Shown here one piece after another: positions 34,406 to 47,493 of a stretch of 64,000 bases of DNA. The first letter of the stretch is position 1, and the number at the start of each line of letters is the position of its first letter. The notes below the pieces were generated by a model. That model saw nothing but the letters and a program-made list of their open reading frames with translations. It did no database searches and was not told the origin of the DNA. Source of the stretch: Bimuria novae-zelandiae CBS 107.79 (taxonomy: Eukaryota; Ascomycota; Dothideomycetes; Pleosporales; Didymosphaeriaceae). The stretch spans positions 124,001 to 188,000 of the forward strand of contig ML976659.1 of NCBI GenBank assembly GCA_010015655.1. Reading direction: 5' to 3'. The position numbers were made by a program, and so were the translations under genes.

Positions 34406-36383
34406 CGGAGGAGCCTTTCAAAAGTCCTTGCTGACAGGGGTAAGCGCCACACGACAGGGGGGTTTCCAAATACGGCAAATACGTCCGATTTGTATAGCAG
34501 TTACCTAACTCTACCAATATTTTGACCTTCCTTATACTCGTTGCCGCTCAAGTTTAATAATCTTCTGAATATGAATAGGAATACGTTTAATCCATGCCTG
34601 AATCTTATCCGGAGGTAGCTCCTTCCAGCACTGCTCCCACTGCTTCTGCTCGGCTCTTTGGCGCCCCTTTCTTTGTAGTACGCCTCTTCATCCATGGCCA
34701 ACAAGGCTCAATCGCGTTCAAATCAGGCGAGTTCCCACACCAGAGTAATCGCTGAACGCCCTCCCAGCTATATATATAGCTCTGTACGTAGTGATTATGG
34801 GCAGGTGCCTTATCCTCTTAAATAACTATTTCTAGCCGTTCAGCTTGACATTGCTTTGCAAAAGGAATTAGCTTTAGATATAGGATAGTTGTCTAATATT
34901 GATACTAGTCAATTCCTGATCCTGATCCTGATCCTCGGCCTCGGCTGAGCTTGCTAGTCTTTATATTCTACTTCTATTGGGGCCGCTTGCTAGGCTTTGT
35001 ACGCAGACTAAGGCGCTAGATACTAGTCTTAAGCTCCTACTACTCTTTTATAATAGGCTTAAGTACCTAATTTAGCTCCTTAATTTTTTTAATAGCAGCT
35101 TCTTTCTCTTGCTTTGTCTTTAGTGTCTAGTAATAGCAGGGCCCACGCCGATCGTAGGAGAAGCAGCCCCAGAACATGAATTCAGAATAGCCTTTCTAAC
35201 TCTCACGGATACAGCTGCGTACGAAGGCTTCATCTACTTTCCGCCATACTTGGTACCCCCCTTGTCTATAAAGAAGAAGTGTTATGAGGCTCTCACACCT
35301 TGTTCCGATCCGGGTTAGGGCGGTAAGGTATCGTGGTGCTTCACGGATTATTTAGTAGTATAAGTTAATGCGATACTTAGCGCGAGGCTAAATAATCTAA
35401 TTTTATAATAAAGTAAGATAACTATTAGTCTATGTAGGAGAACGTACTCGCACAGAAGATATATAAGTTAACTATAAGGAGTATAATAAAGGAAACTGTC
35501 CTGTATATATATCCTCCTTGTCCTATAGAATCCCACGATGTCCCATATCCTGGCGCCGTGGGATCCCATGGGATTTCCTGGGACGTCACGTGGTCCCACG
35601 GTGTCCCATGGTCTTGGCGTCTGGGACAGCCTGGGACGTTACGTAAGCCTGAGGTGGGGCCCGGATGCCGTCATAAGGCTCTCCGTCCCACTGTCGACTT
35701 CTGGACCGTAACAAGAACGACAGATATCTTATTAGACTAAATAACTTTCTTCTAGTCCTCTAGTATCTAATTATAATATTAAAGGCACTACTTAAATTAC
35801 TCTTCCTTTATCTTTTTTATTAACCTAGGCTTTTTTATTAGTTTAGTCTTTTTAAATCTAGCTGCCCGTAGGATCCTCTATACTAACGTAGCTAATATAT
35901 TAAAGCCTTATTAGTTAAGTATATTAGTAATATTAGCGTATAACTTCTTTTATCTATAGTAGTTAGTGCGTATAGTATTAATAACCTTTTTAAAAACTTT
36001 AGCTTACTTTAATAGTTAACTAGAGCGCGGGGCATTTTTAAGGTAATAATTATTAATTATAAGTAGCTATAAGGCTAGGTTAAAACCTCGTGTAATAACT
36101 TAATTATATATTAAATTAATTATCCGCGTTAGAATTTTTATTAGTTTATAAATTTTATTACTAGACTTGCTAGTAGCCTTAAGGCTTATAATAAGCGCAT
36201 GAGTAGGGATATCGTAGGGAGCTATAATAGACAGAGTAGAATAGTATAGGTTTACTGTAGAGAGTAGCTCTACAAAAGAGCCGAGAGCGCAAAGGCCACG
36301 TTGGCTCGGAGCAGTTGCCAGATCGGGTTTGTGGCTGAGATACCCTTGTCGGCGCTAGCAAGGACTTTTGAAAGGCTCCTCCG
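34406..36383 (-). mobile_element. Tc1/mariner-type DNA transposon relic with nested solo LTR
   Basis: Flanked by TA at 34404-34405 and 36384-36385. The terminal inverted repeats of about 27 bp begin CGGAGGAGCCTTTCAAAAGT on the left and read as the exact reverse complement on the right. On the minus strand a DDE transposase is legible in pieces: VWRKVDEAFVRSCIRES-KGYSEF-MFWGCFSYD (about 35260-35140) and GNSPDLNAIEPCW-WMKRRTTKKG (about 34735-34650), ending QAWIKRIPIHIQKIIKLERQ. Frameshifts and stops separate them. Removing the 434-bp LTR at 35280-35713 leaves about 1.54 kb, a usual size for this superfamily. Confidence 0.8.
35280..35713 (-). repeat. Solo LTR of the Gypsy-2 family
   Basis: 434 bp, TGTTATGAGG...CCGTAACA, similar along its length to the 445-bp LTRs at 47049-47493 and 56076-56520 and in the same orientation. 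It is flanked by agaag/agaac (5 bp, one mismatch). It keeps many CA/TG dinucleotides, notably a cluster of TCCCA/TGGGA motifs at 35527-35640. Confidence 0.8.
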
Positions 36384-37150
36384 TAGATCTCTTCATGTTA
36401 TGCCCAGGTGGGCGTCCACCAACCCCAATCTCGGGCAGAATGCTTGAGCAGCTGCTACGCAAGACTACACCGTAAAATAGCATACTAAGCAGGAGCCTTA
36501 ACTCAACGCCCACATCGGATATCGAGCAGGATTTGGGGCCAGCTTGCCGAGACACCAAGAAGATGCCACACCTTACAGCAGGCCCAAATACGCGCCGGAC
36601 GACTCGCTTATTGTTGGCTGCCGCATGGCAAATATCTTATTCGGTGAAAGTTGCAGAGGTGGCGCCGGGGTTGGCTCATGCCGCTGTCTATTCGTCGCAC
36701 TCCAATAGAGGTGGAGGTTTGTTTCCTAGCGCGCTGACAGCATCCCCCACAGCCAGGTTTATCCGTGGGATCAATGCGCTAGCACGGACCCATCATCCAC
36801 AGCGGTTGCGGATGAACGAGAGGCCCTCCCGTTTTCACTGCTTTTTCTTCCCTATCGATACCAGGTGGATCACTGGCTTCGTCCCCAGCCACATTGTGCA
36901 ATAAATAGTTATCATCTTTGATGTTGGTAAGACAATTCGCGACGCGCGCGTCCTTAAACGTGACATGGCCTCGAAGTCAATCCTTCCTCATGGTAGATTC
37001 CATGTTCAGCATGGTTCCTGTTCAGCCACGATCGCCGAGCCGTTCCCTGCCTCAAAAACTGCAGCTTATAACTTCGCGGGGGCTTTCAGACGGGAAGGTA
37101 GTATAACGTACCTCACGGGCGAGCTGATCACACGGGCGAGCTGATCACTT
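36384..37150. other. GC-normal island without recognised gene
   Basis: Normal composition between two transposon relics. The frame 36533-36904 (+) has no recognisable domain or signal peptide. A perfect direct duplication of cacgggcgagctgatca sits at about 37115-37147 at the right edge. Confidence 0.45.
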
Positions 37151-38043
37151 TGCCAAGACCCCACTAAAATCTATACTCTACACAATAGTACAGAACGCGC
37201 ATAAATAGTTATAAGAAATTATAATAGGCTAATATATTTAGAATTTACTTTTATAAGTTACTTATAAGTTATTTTATTATACCTAGCCTTGCCGTAGTAT
37301 CTATAGCGCTATTAATTTAATTTACTTTTATTAGTGTATATCCTCTTTTTTACTTTCTTTTTATTACTACGCGCTATAAAGTCCTTTAAGGTAGCTAGTT
37401 ACTAATTATTAGTAGCTATAAGAACTCTTTCTTACTATAGTTACTTTTTCTTATATAATTTCTATTATGTAGCGGCCTTATTAGCAGCTTTAAGCTTAGC
37501 AATTTACTTTTACACTTATACTAGCTTATACGCTACTATTACTACGCCTTTTACTATCTTTTTAAAGGCCTTAACTAGACATATTAGGAAACTATTTAGG
37601 TGCCTCTAAATCCTCTCCTTTACTAGCGTTAATTATAACCCTAATTCTAGGGTATTACTAAGTGTCTATAACTACTATATACTATTATATATAGTATAAG
37701 GCGAAGGCGCATATAGACAGACGTTAAGCTTTAATATTATTACTTTTAAGTTAAAAGGAATAAGGCTAGCACCTTAAAAGTATTTTTAAATATTATTTTA
37801 AATTATTATAGCCTTAAAAGTAGTAATAAAGTAAGGTAGAAACTTAATTTTAGTAATATACGTAATATAGTTACGTATTAGGTCCTTAGCTTAGTGCCTA
37901 TACGCCTTCTTTAATAGCAAGAAACACCCTATATCTAGTAGTTATAAGAGGTACGACGAATGTAGAGGCATATAAAGGGTAATAATCTTGCTATTCTTAT
38001 AGTATTATTAAAATTTAAGCAAATTATAGCTCTTAAAGCTATT
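37151..38043 (-). mobile_element. Second Fot1/pogo-like transposon relic, truncated
   Basis: The stretch around 37925-38040 (agaggcatataaagggtaataatc) matches the transposase of the element at 48959-50805 (agaggcatataaagaataataatc near 49808). It is in the same minus-strand orientation and stops at the boundary of the solo LTR at 38044. Strongly RIP-eroded. Confidence 0.55.
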
Positions 38044-38639
38044 TGTATTGGCGCAGGTCACTTAAAGGATTAATATTAGCGTATCTTTTAGTAGAGGCAT
38101 ATAGGAGTGCGTGTATAAAAAAGTGGTCTTAAATAAATTAAGTGCCTATAGGCCTAGTATAAAAGGATATAAAAAAGGTACTAATTTCCGTACGTAGATT
38201 CCTAGCCTTGTGCGGAGTCACATGAGCTTACCCCATGTGACATCCGTGCAGGGCTTGGCAGGAGGTTATAACCTCTCATCTCAGCTGAGATGAGAGGTAG
38301 CAACCATTACAGAACCAATCTACGTGTCTGCTCAACCCTTTGTGTACGCCTTCGGGCGTACATCGTTCATGAACCCCGGTCAACCGACAACTAAACTATA
38401 AAGGTCCTAAGCTTTTCTAAATAAACCTCTTCTTAAATAGCTAGCTAGCACATATCTGCCATAGGTTAACCGTCGGTCTAATAGATCCAAAATAGGTCTA
38501 AATTAGATCCGTAGTTCCCTATCGGTCTGATAGATCCGAAATTGGTCCGATATGGATGAGTGTCGGTTTTCGGATGATCTCGAATCCTGTCTTGACTGGC
38601 CAAGGATTCTCGTGTCGACGAGCGATTGTTCCTGTTACA
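38044..38639 (-). repeat. Solo LTR (386-bp family) split by a 205-bp insertion
   Basis: Reverse-oriented copy of the LTR at 62462-62847. After removing the insertion 38185-38389 and one 5-bp duplication it is also exactly 386 bp. The ends are TGTATTGGCGCAGG and GTTCCTGTTACA on the + strand. Flanking 5-mers (ctatt / gtgat) do not match, so the two sides probably come from different insertions joined by recombination. Confidence 0.8.
38185..38389 (-). repeat. 205-bp palindrome-rich insertion, probable solo LTR
   Basis: Inserted in the 386-bp LTR with a 5-bp direct duplication ACTAA on both sides. On the minus strand it starts TGTCGGTTGACCGGGG, like the copia-associated start at 29757. It is GC-normal amid AT-rich sequence. 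It contains a perfect 28-bp palindrome (38271-38298, centre CAGCTG), a gtacgccttcgggcgtac hairpin (38343-38360) and a gtcacatg...ccatgtgac hairpin (38217-38241). Confidence 0.6.
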
Positions 38640-38873
38640 GTGATAAGATATTACGCTGTGCAAAACACCGTCCCGACCCACTTCGGGGGAGTTTCTGAGT
38701 GGCTGCATGCTTTTTAGGTAATCTCTTCCCCGCTTTTATCGCTGTACACCTAATTTCGTATAAGAAATAATGTAATAGGGGAAATAAACTTATTAAGAGG
38801 TGTAATATACTAAGTACTTAAAAAAGGAAGGTTCTAAAGGTGTTTAACGCTAGCCACAACCCTCTAAGAAGGC
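38640..38873. repeat. Repeat shared with 58160-58256 in inverse orientation
   Basis: gctgtgcaaaacaccgtccc and downstream gtaatctcttccccgctttt...gtacacctaattt match, reversed, the right end of the mariner-type relic near 58.2 kb. It is probably the terminal part of another copy, cut by the insertion of Gypsy-1 at 38874. Confidence 0.55.
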
Positions 38874-39267
38874 TGTTAGGATCCGAGATCCCAGGAAGGC
38901 TGTGCCGGTTTTGTACTTAACCCCTCGTGTCATTCGCTATGAATGACTGGTCATTTCGCGACTACGCCGTATGGCGCTAAGTTATGTGACTGCTCTGTAG
39001 AGAGCGCTCGCCAGCGAGCAGTCTAGGATACGTATATATAGGACCACGATAGTAGTCTTCTACTATTATATTTAACCTATTTATTAATATATTGTTTAGA
39101 TCTAAATAAGGAACCTTATTAATTTAATTATACCCTATATAGTTTTAATACTAACGCCCTAGTAATAAGCGTAAGCTATTACTATAAACTTTTCTTATCT
39201 TACTAGTACTTTTACCCGAGAACTAATTTTAGCCCTTAGAGACTAGCTATTCTTAGGGATCTTAATA
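38874..39267 (+). repeat. 5' LTR of Gypsy-1
   Basis: 394 bp. Contains a GC-rich unmutated core (about 38995-39030) with the hairpin GCTCGC-CA-GCGAGC, followed by a tatatata element, presumably the promoter. Confidence 0.88.
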
Positions 39268-42200
39268 TCTTAAATACTTTTAATATAAGTACTACTAGGA
39301 CCCTTACCTCTTTTATAGCTTTAGATAATTACGTTACCTTTATAGGGGATAGCAAGAACAAGGCCTATAAACCTAACTTATATAATAGTAATTATACCCT
39401 TCTTAATACTTAGCTTTTATAGCTAAACCTCTACTTCTTTAACTAAAACTAACACCTTAAAGATAAGAAGAAGGTTATCTTTACTATAACTTATATATAA
39501 GGAAACGCTAAAGAATAAATTTATCCTTACTTAATTAAGTACTTAGATATAGATCACGATAATAAGGACGAAGATTATATTAATAAATATACTAATATAG
39601 TTAATATTATTATGGACTATAATAACTTTAAAATATATCTTTAATATATATTTAGGATTGCTAATAAGATAGCTATTACTAAACACGCGATCTAAATAAC
39701 TCGCTAATACTAATTTATAGCTAAATACGTAGCTAAGTTCTGCAAGTACGTCGTGTAACTTAACTAGGAGGATAAATCTTTTAAAATAATATATAAATAA
39801 GGCCTTAAATATAATATACGCGAAGAACTCCTGCGTAGTAGTATAAAAATAAAGACCTTAGAGGAACTATATAAAGAGACTATTTATATTAATAAGGAAT
39901 AGTTTATCTTGTAAGAAGAGTTCCGCAAAAATAAAAAAATGCTAGTTTTAAGAAATAAATACCTATAGTTTATAGAGCGCTACTAAAAGTACCTTAACGT
40001 TAATAACGTAACTATTATAACCCTTAACTTATAAAAAACGTCTAATTTAATAACCTAAAAAAGGAAATAGGAAAGGCTATAGGCTTCTAAAAGCCGAACT
40101 AATATATCTTAAATAGAACCTAACGATAGGTGATCAAGACGCGTAAATGTTTTATATATAGTAAACTAGGCTATAGAGCTAGGAACTATAGATCTAAAAA
40201 CAAGATTACTAGGCAGCTAAACGTACTAACTATTAATAAAGAAGAAACTACTAACGAAGAATAGTAGGTAGTAAACGCTATTAAATAAGTTAATATCTAT
40301 AATAAATAATTAGAATAATTAGAGTTACCTAACTTACGACTCTACAAGGATGCACACGAAGGTTTAAATAAGAAAGAAAAAAAGCTAATACTTTAATTTT
40401 TTATACTTTATCCTAACAAGAGTAAACTAGTTATTAATAAGATATTAAATATTTTTAACTTCTTAGAAAAATACTAACCTAGGGAAGGAGACTTTAGGTT
40501 TATAGTAATTAAATAATAAGACTATATAGTAGTATTTTACTATGCTTACTAACCTAATTTAGTTAGCAAAGTAGCACGTAAAATAGTAGACTATTACTAC
40601 GCCTATAAAGACCCTAAGAAGAAGTACCTAAATAAAAACCTAAACTATAAACTATAGTACGACCTAGACTACTACAACCTTACGCATAGTTCTCTACGAT
40701 AGACCCTCTATAAAGAAGATTAATATATCTTTTATTACTAAGCTAAGGAATATAGCTACTTTTCCTAAATATACTAATAATATAAATAAAAGTAGTTTAA
40801 CTACCTTATTGCCTATTATAACGTTTACTTTTAGAATAAGCGCGAAACGCGATACTTTTTATACTTTAATTAAGCACTAAACTAAGTAATATTATTATTA
40901 GTTAATAAAAAATACGTATTAGATATATAGCAAACATGCTTATACTTTAACTATAAGGAATATAAGGAATAGAAAAGTAAATATAGATTTAACTATATAC
41001 TAAAAGGAACTACAACCCTCTAGATTAAATTAGTAATAAAGAAAGAAAATAGTAAAGTTTCCCTAAATAAGACTTAGTAATAGCCTTAGGAAAAGAATAA
41101 AGGATACCTTGAACCTACAGAGCTAGTAACAAAGAAAATGTCTTTTTTAGACTTAGGTTTAGGCAAGAAAACGCCTTTAGAGAAGTAAATACTACTAATA
41201 GTTAGATATTACTTAAGCTACTAGTATAGCTTAAAGGAATATAAATAAAAACTATGCTAGACTTAGGAGTATAGGAGACTTATATATTAAAAAAAAGCAC
41301 TTAATAAAGCAGGACTCTATAAGCGCAAGAAAGCCATACCCTATACCATTTATATTATAAATAGATAACTAATACCTAGCAAAGTAATAATTAAATATAA
41401 GGTTAAAACCACCCTTATAATTTATAGACACTAGGAATTAATTACTCTTAACGTTATTAGGGAAGCTAACTACGATGTAATTTTAAGACTACTTTAGCTA
41501 AGGAAGTATAACCTTATAATTAACTAAAAAAAAAAGAAAAAACTATCCTTTAAGCGCTATATCTATACACTATAAGCAAACCCTACGGATTAATAGAGTA
41601 TAATAATAAATAAAAAAGCTATTAATAATATAGTCTTACAATTAGAAGTTAATAAATACGAAATTAACTTAGTAGACGCTAGCAGGAACTACTAGATTAT
41701 AAAGCGTAAGTATAAAGAGAATAGCATACCTCTTAATATCTCTAATAAATATAAAGAATAGAGCTATTTATTTTAAGAAGAGAAAGGAGTAAACGCCCTT
41801 CTTAAGTATATATACTAAGATTATTATATTGTTCTTAAAGAGGGAAAAACGCCGCCCTTTAGACTACTATATAGCTAAAGTAAAAAAGAACTCTAATAGA
41901 CACGCGAATTCTTAAAGAAAGCCCTTAAAAGGTAGTAGATACGTAAATTAGAATCGCTAGCTATATTACCCTTAATATTTATTATAAAGAAGAATAGAAC
42001 ACAACGTCTATATATTAACTATAAAAAGCTAAAATATATAATAATTAAGAATAGATACCTACTACTAAATATATAAGAGTCTTAAGACAGGCTAGGACGA
42101 GCTAAGATATTTATACAATTTAACTTATAAGATAGATACTACCTTATATAAATAGTAGTAGGTGACAAGTAAAAGACAGTCTTTTAAACTAGATATAGAC

Positions 42201-45200
42201 TATTTAAGTACTAAGTTATGTCTTTTAGACTCACGAACGCACTAGTAACATTTTAAGTAATAATTAATAATATACTAAGGAACTACCTTAATATATTTAT
42301 AGTTACTTACCTTAATAATATCCTAATATTTTTTTAAATAGGAGAAAGATTATGTACAACAGGTATAAATAATACTATAAGTACTAAATAGCGCTAACCT
42401 ATAAATAAAATTTAAGAAATATAAATTCTATGTTATAAAACTAGAGTTTCTAAGATATGTTATTAACACTAAAGGTATTTAAGTAAGCCCTTTAAAAATT
42501 AAGAAAGTAAAGAAGTAGAAATTACTTATTAATTTTAAAAAAGTATAAGCCTTCCTTAGATTTACTAGATTTAATAGATAATTTATTACGGACTACTCTA
42601 GGATTACCCTACTACTTACGAATCTTATAAAGAAAGATAAACCCTTTAACTAGATAAAGGAATATAAATAAGTATTCTAAATACTATAAGAAGTATATAT
42701 TACGCTACTAGTCCTTATACACTTCTAGGATAATAAACCCTTACGTATTAAAATAAACGCAAGCGACTTGGCGGTTAGAGCATATATAAAGTAAGAGAAA
42801 AATAGCAAATAGCACCTAGTTATATACTACGCATATAAGTTTATATTAGAGGAATTATAATATAAAGTACACGATAAAGAACTACTCGCGATAGTAAAAG
42901 CTATTAAATACTAAAGAGTTTACGCACATAGCTACTTAGAATTTATAATTTTTATAAATTATAAGAATCTTATACGCTTCACGACTATAAAAAAACTAAT
43001 CTAATAATAAGTAAGATAGTTAGAAATGGCAGAATAATATAAATTTAAAATTATATATACCCTAAGTAAAGAAAATAGAGAAGTAGATGCTCTTAGTAGA
43101 ATAAATAATAAAGAAGAAAAGGTTAAGATATACTTTATAATATTAAAATAAAATTTTAATAGTTCTTTAGAACTAATAGTGGAACTTAATTAACTTTTCC
43201 TACTTACACGAGAAGTACCTAAGGAACTATAAATAAAAATTATATAATAATACTGTAATAACCTAGTGTACGGACTCCTAGGTATTAGAAAGACTGTAGA
43301 ACTTATCTAGCGGAACTACAGCTTTAAAGGAATTAAAGAAGTAGTAACCACATACATTCGCAAATGCGTAGATTGCCAGCGCAACAAGCATGCTACATAT
43401 CTTAAGTATAGAGAGATATAAGTAATTTAAATACCTATTACACTATAGGAAGACATCGCTATAAACTTTATTATAAAATTACTAAAGTTAAAGGACCCTA
43501 CAACAGGAATTACTTATAATATAATACTAAATATTATCTATTAATTTACTAAATACGTAGAATTACTACTATATTAAAAGATAACTATAGCTAAGGAACT
43601 CGCATTCCTTATTTTAAACTAACTTATATAATATTATAGTATTCTAAAAAGATTATTAGCGATAAAGATAAACCTTTTACTTTAAACTACTAGATAACGC
43701 TTATAGCACTTATTGGAATAAAATAAAAACTATTAATAGCATATTATCCGCAAACCGACGGACAAACAGAACGTATAAATTAAATAATTAAGACATACCT
43801 ACGCATCTACTATAATAACTAAAGAAATAACTAGATTTCCTTATTACCTATGGCATAATTAGCATATAATAATAAGATATTAGTACTAACAGGATTTACA
43901 CTATTCTATATAAACTATAAAAGATACTTATACTTCTTTAATTAAACACTTCCTATAGTAATAAGAACAAAGGAAGTAATAAATATAGCAGAAACTATAA
44001 AGAAAATACACGCATAACTCTAAGGAAACTTTAAGAAAGCTTAATAGTAAAGTATTTTTTATATAAACTAAAAAAGAAAAACGGCACCTTAGCTAAAGAA
44101 GGGGGATAAAGCATATCTACTTACGAAAAATCTTTAAAGCTAGAAGAAGAAGAAGCATAAGAAACTAGATTATATTAAAATTAAACTATTTTTTATTATT
44201 GAATAAGTATTACTAATTAACTACTAATTAGAACTACTACTAGACGTAAAAGTACACCTAGTATTTTACGTAGACTAACTTAAACCTATAAACCTTAAGA
44301 AACCAATTAAGATAATCTTCTCTTACTAGCTAAAGGAAAAAAACGAATTTAAAGTTAAATATTCTTAAAATATAAAAAAGTTAAATAAAAAGACTTCTAA
44401 GATAATAAGTTCTTATAAGAATAGTTAGTTAAATAGAAAGGATACATATACTTAGAAAATATATAAGAACCTAAATCTAAACTTCGTAAGAACTACTAAT
44501 GGCTCTTAAAAAAGGTATAAGATAAGATCTATAACTACTACTACTATACTAGAGTAATAAAAGAAAGCTTTAAAGGGAACAAGACTTACGCTATAATAAT
44601 AATTAATATACTAAAAAATTAGGGGAAGCCAAGAGAACTATTAGGAAAAAAACTAATAAACTTATATAAGCCTATATACCTAGGATAAAGGTTAAGGCAA
44701 TAAGGATATTCTATTTAATAAACCTAATATCGCCTATATAGCAGGCGAATACCTGACTAAAGCATCCGCGGCAGGATAATTAACTACCTTAGTATTTACT
44801 ACCTCTCCTTTAGTAGCTAAATTAAATATAAAATATAACGTCTTCTTGCGCGCACGCTTTTTAGCCTACGCTAATATTCTTTTATCTTTTAATAAATAAG
44901 AAATAACTATAGCTAATTATTTTTTATCCTCCTTAACCTTCTTCTTATACTCCTCCTATATCTTATCTAATAACGTCTAGGACATGTTAACGCATAAATA
45001 GCTAAGGTAAATATACTTAGTATACTTTAAACCTAATTTAGGTATAATACAACACTCTTAACCTTTAAATTTATACTTAAAATAAGGGTGCTTAGGAATA
45101 AAATTAGCTTAAGAGATTTTATTATATAAATAAAGTTTATAAGTAGTTGACTTAGTAGGCATAATAATTAACGTTACACTTATAAATATAAGAGTAGGGT

Positions 45201-45269
45201 TACGCTTATATAAGAGAAAGTAAAACCTAATATATAATTTAAGGATAAATTTAGGAAGGAAGGGGATAA

Positions 45270-45663
45270 TATTAAGGTCTAAGATTTTAAGAAGGCTATG
45301 CTAGTTTTATACTTAATCCCTTATATTATTTACTATAAATAACTAGTTATTTCGCGACTACGCTACATGGCGCTAAGTCATGTGACTGCTCTGTAGAGAG
45401 CGCTCGCCAGCGAGCAGTCTAGGACACGTATATATAAGACAATAATAGTAGTCTTCTACTATCGTATTTAACCTGTTTATTAATCTATTGTTTAGATCTA
45501 AATAAGCAACCTTATTAATTTAATTATACTATACACACTTTTAAAACTAACGCCTTAGTAATAAGCGTAAGCTATTACTATAAACCCTTCATATCCTACT
45601 AGTACTCCTATCCGAGAACCAACCTTAGCCCTTAGGGACCAGCTATCCCTAGGAATCTTAACA
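45270..45663 (+). repeat. 3' LTR of Gypsy-1
   Basis: 394 bp, same length and hairpin core as the 5' LTR. The 5' terminus TGTTAGG has become TATTAAG. Confidence 0.88.
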
Positions 45664-47048
45664 AAGGCGTAAAACTAACCTATAGAGGGCACCTCTACGC
45701 GTCCTATAATTTATAGGCATAAACGAGTCCATAGAGGAGCAAGGGCCTATAGAGGGCGACGATGGCGTTAATATATACGTTAATAAGTATTACTCTAAAG
45801 ATAAGGAGCTTTAGTTAGTATAAAGACTTACGTTACTAAAAAATAAGCAATTACTTAATAGGAGGGTTATTTAATAAAATTATTAATAATAATTTAATTT
45901 TAAGTAGTATTAAAATATTAATATAGCTAAAAATTAATAAAATTAGTAAAACGCGTAATAGAGAGTATTTAATAAATTACTAAAACTATATAAAGTTAAG
46001 CTATATATTACTTACTACTAGCGCGTATTTCTTTATAAGAAAGAAGTTAAGACTAAATTTAATACTAAAATAAAATACGTACGTACTTCTACGTAGAGCT
46101 CTAGCGGTAGGTAGATAAAATTATAAGAAATCTTATATAGTTAATTCTACCTATAAAAATAGTGGTAAAAAGTCTAATAGTAGTTATATATATACTATAG
46201 GTACCTAAGTAATAAAGACTTACGTAGTTTCCTTAATCGTAATAATAGTATTACTTTTAAGCAGGTTGTTAAGCGCGTATATAAGTTAAAGAAAAAATAT
46301 ATTACTAAAATAACTTATATTAACTTTAATTTAACGCTAATAAAGCTGTAAACTAGCTAAAATAATTAAACGTATAATAAGTAGGTATTTAGCTTATAGA
46401 GCTCCTCTTAGAGCTCTCTGCTATAACTTACTATAACTTATTGCTAGCTACATAACCTGCCAGAGGTCCTTGCATATACTGCCATTAGTAAGGGCCCTAT
46501 AGTCGCGATCCGCGATAAATGGAAATGCCAGAATACCCACTATAGCAACTATCTATACGTGTACTAGGTTAAACGTACGCCTGGACAACATAATTAGTTT
46601 AAGAATTACTACCTAGCAAATAGTACTATAGTAGTAGTATAGGCGCGTAATATAACACAAGGTAGGTGTATAATTAATAAGCTATATAATAATGTACGCC
46701 GAAGTCTCTCGCTAGCTAAAGAGAAAGCTATAAAGCAGAAGGCAGCGTAAAAATTAGCTAAAAAAGGTACTAGACCTAAGCTTAATATAAATAATTTTAT
46801 AAAAGTTATTACTACTAGCTTACTTTCTATAAGTTCATTAATATAAAATTAAATTATTAGCTAGTAGTAGATTATTTAAATACTTATTATAACTTTAACG
46901 AACTTCTTAATATTAGTATAATAAAAGCTAATTTACGTAAATTTAGTAGAGCTTACGTATTAAACTTAGTACTTTTTTTAACTAGTAAAAGGAGTAAGTA
47001 ATAGCTAAAAAAGTAAATAAAGTTAAAAAAGTACTTTCTAACGTTATT
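45664..47048. repeat. AT-rich eroded repeat between the two Gypsy elements
   Basis: RIP-like. One less mutated patch at about 46470-46630 reads on the + strand GPIVAIRDKWKCQNTHYSNY then RTPGQHN, a pattern reminiscent of a repeat-associated fungal ORF with KWxC...C motifs. No element type could be assigned, and the left flank carries the AAGGC target site of Gypsy-1. Confidence 0.4.
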
Positions 47049-47493
47049 TGTTATAAGGCGCTCACACCTTGGTCCGATCCAGATTAGGGTAGTAAGGCTA
47101 AAGTAGTAATTTATAAATTATTTAGCAGTATAAGTTAATACGACACTTAGCGCGTAGCTATATAATTTAATTTTATAATAAATAAAATAACTATTAGTCT
47201 ATATAAGGGAAGGTACTCCCGTAGAAGATATATATGTTAACTATAAGGAGTATAATATAGGAAACCACCTATGTATAAATATTCCTCTTGTCCTATGAAA
47301 TCCCACAGTGTCCCATGCCTCATGTCCATGGGTTTTCTTGGGATTCCTAGGACGTCACATGACCTAGGTCACGTGGTCCTACATTGTCCTATAGGTTTGG
47401 CGTCTAGGATAGCCTAGGACATTACGTTATCCTTAGGTAGGGCTCGTGTACCGTTATAAGGCTCGCTTGTCCTAATATCCCTAGGTTATAATA
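47049..47493 (-). repeat. 3' LTR of Gypsy-2
   Basis: 445 bp, similar along its length to 56076-56520. Keeps the 14-bp palindrome motif GACCTAGGTCACGTGG in its centre. Confidence 0.85.

Larger units (their letters stand above)
38874..45663 (+). mobile_element. Ty3/Gypsy retrotransposon 1, RIP-eroded, full length
   Basis: 6790 bp with 394-bp LTRs at 38874-39267 and 45270-45663 and a perfect 5-bp target duplication AAGGC. Ends are TGTTAGGATCC...CTTAACA (partly mutated to TA forms). A decayed zinc knuckle (CFIYSKLGYRARN) is at about 40147. The reverse transcriptase at about 42000-42320 has RLYINYKKL, IIIKNRYLLLNI, DRLGRAKIF, MSFRLTNALVTF and a decayed YLDD box as YLNN. RNase H is at about 42700-43000. 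Integrase is at about 43340-43900, with VDCQRNKHATY. A polypurine tract (aggaaggaagggga) precedes the 3' LTR. There are many stops and no intact frame. It is autonomous in structure but dead. Confidence 0.9.

Noticed and set aside
36533..36904. 123-codon ORF in the GC-normal island
   Set aside because: No recognisable domain; its flanks are transposon borders, and composition alone is not evidence.
37113..37148. Direct tandem duplication as a possible CRISPR or regulatory array
   Set aside because: Only two copies at the edge of a transposon relic; more likely an insertion scar.
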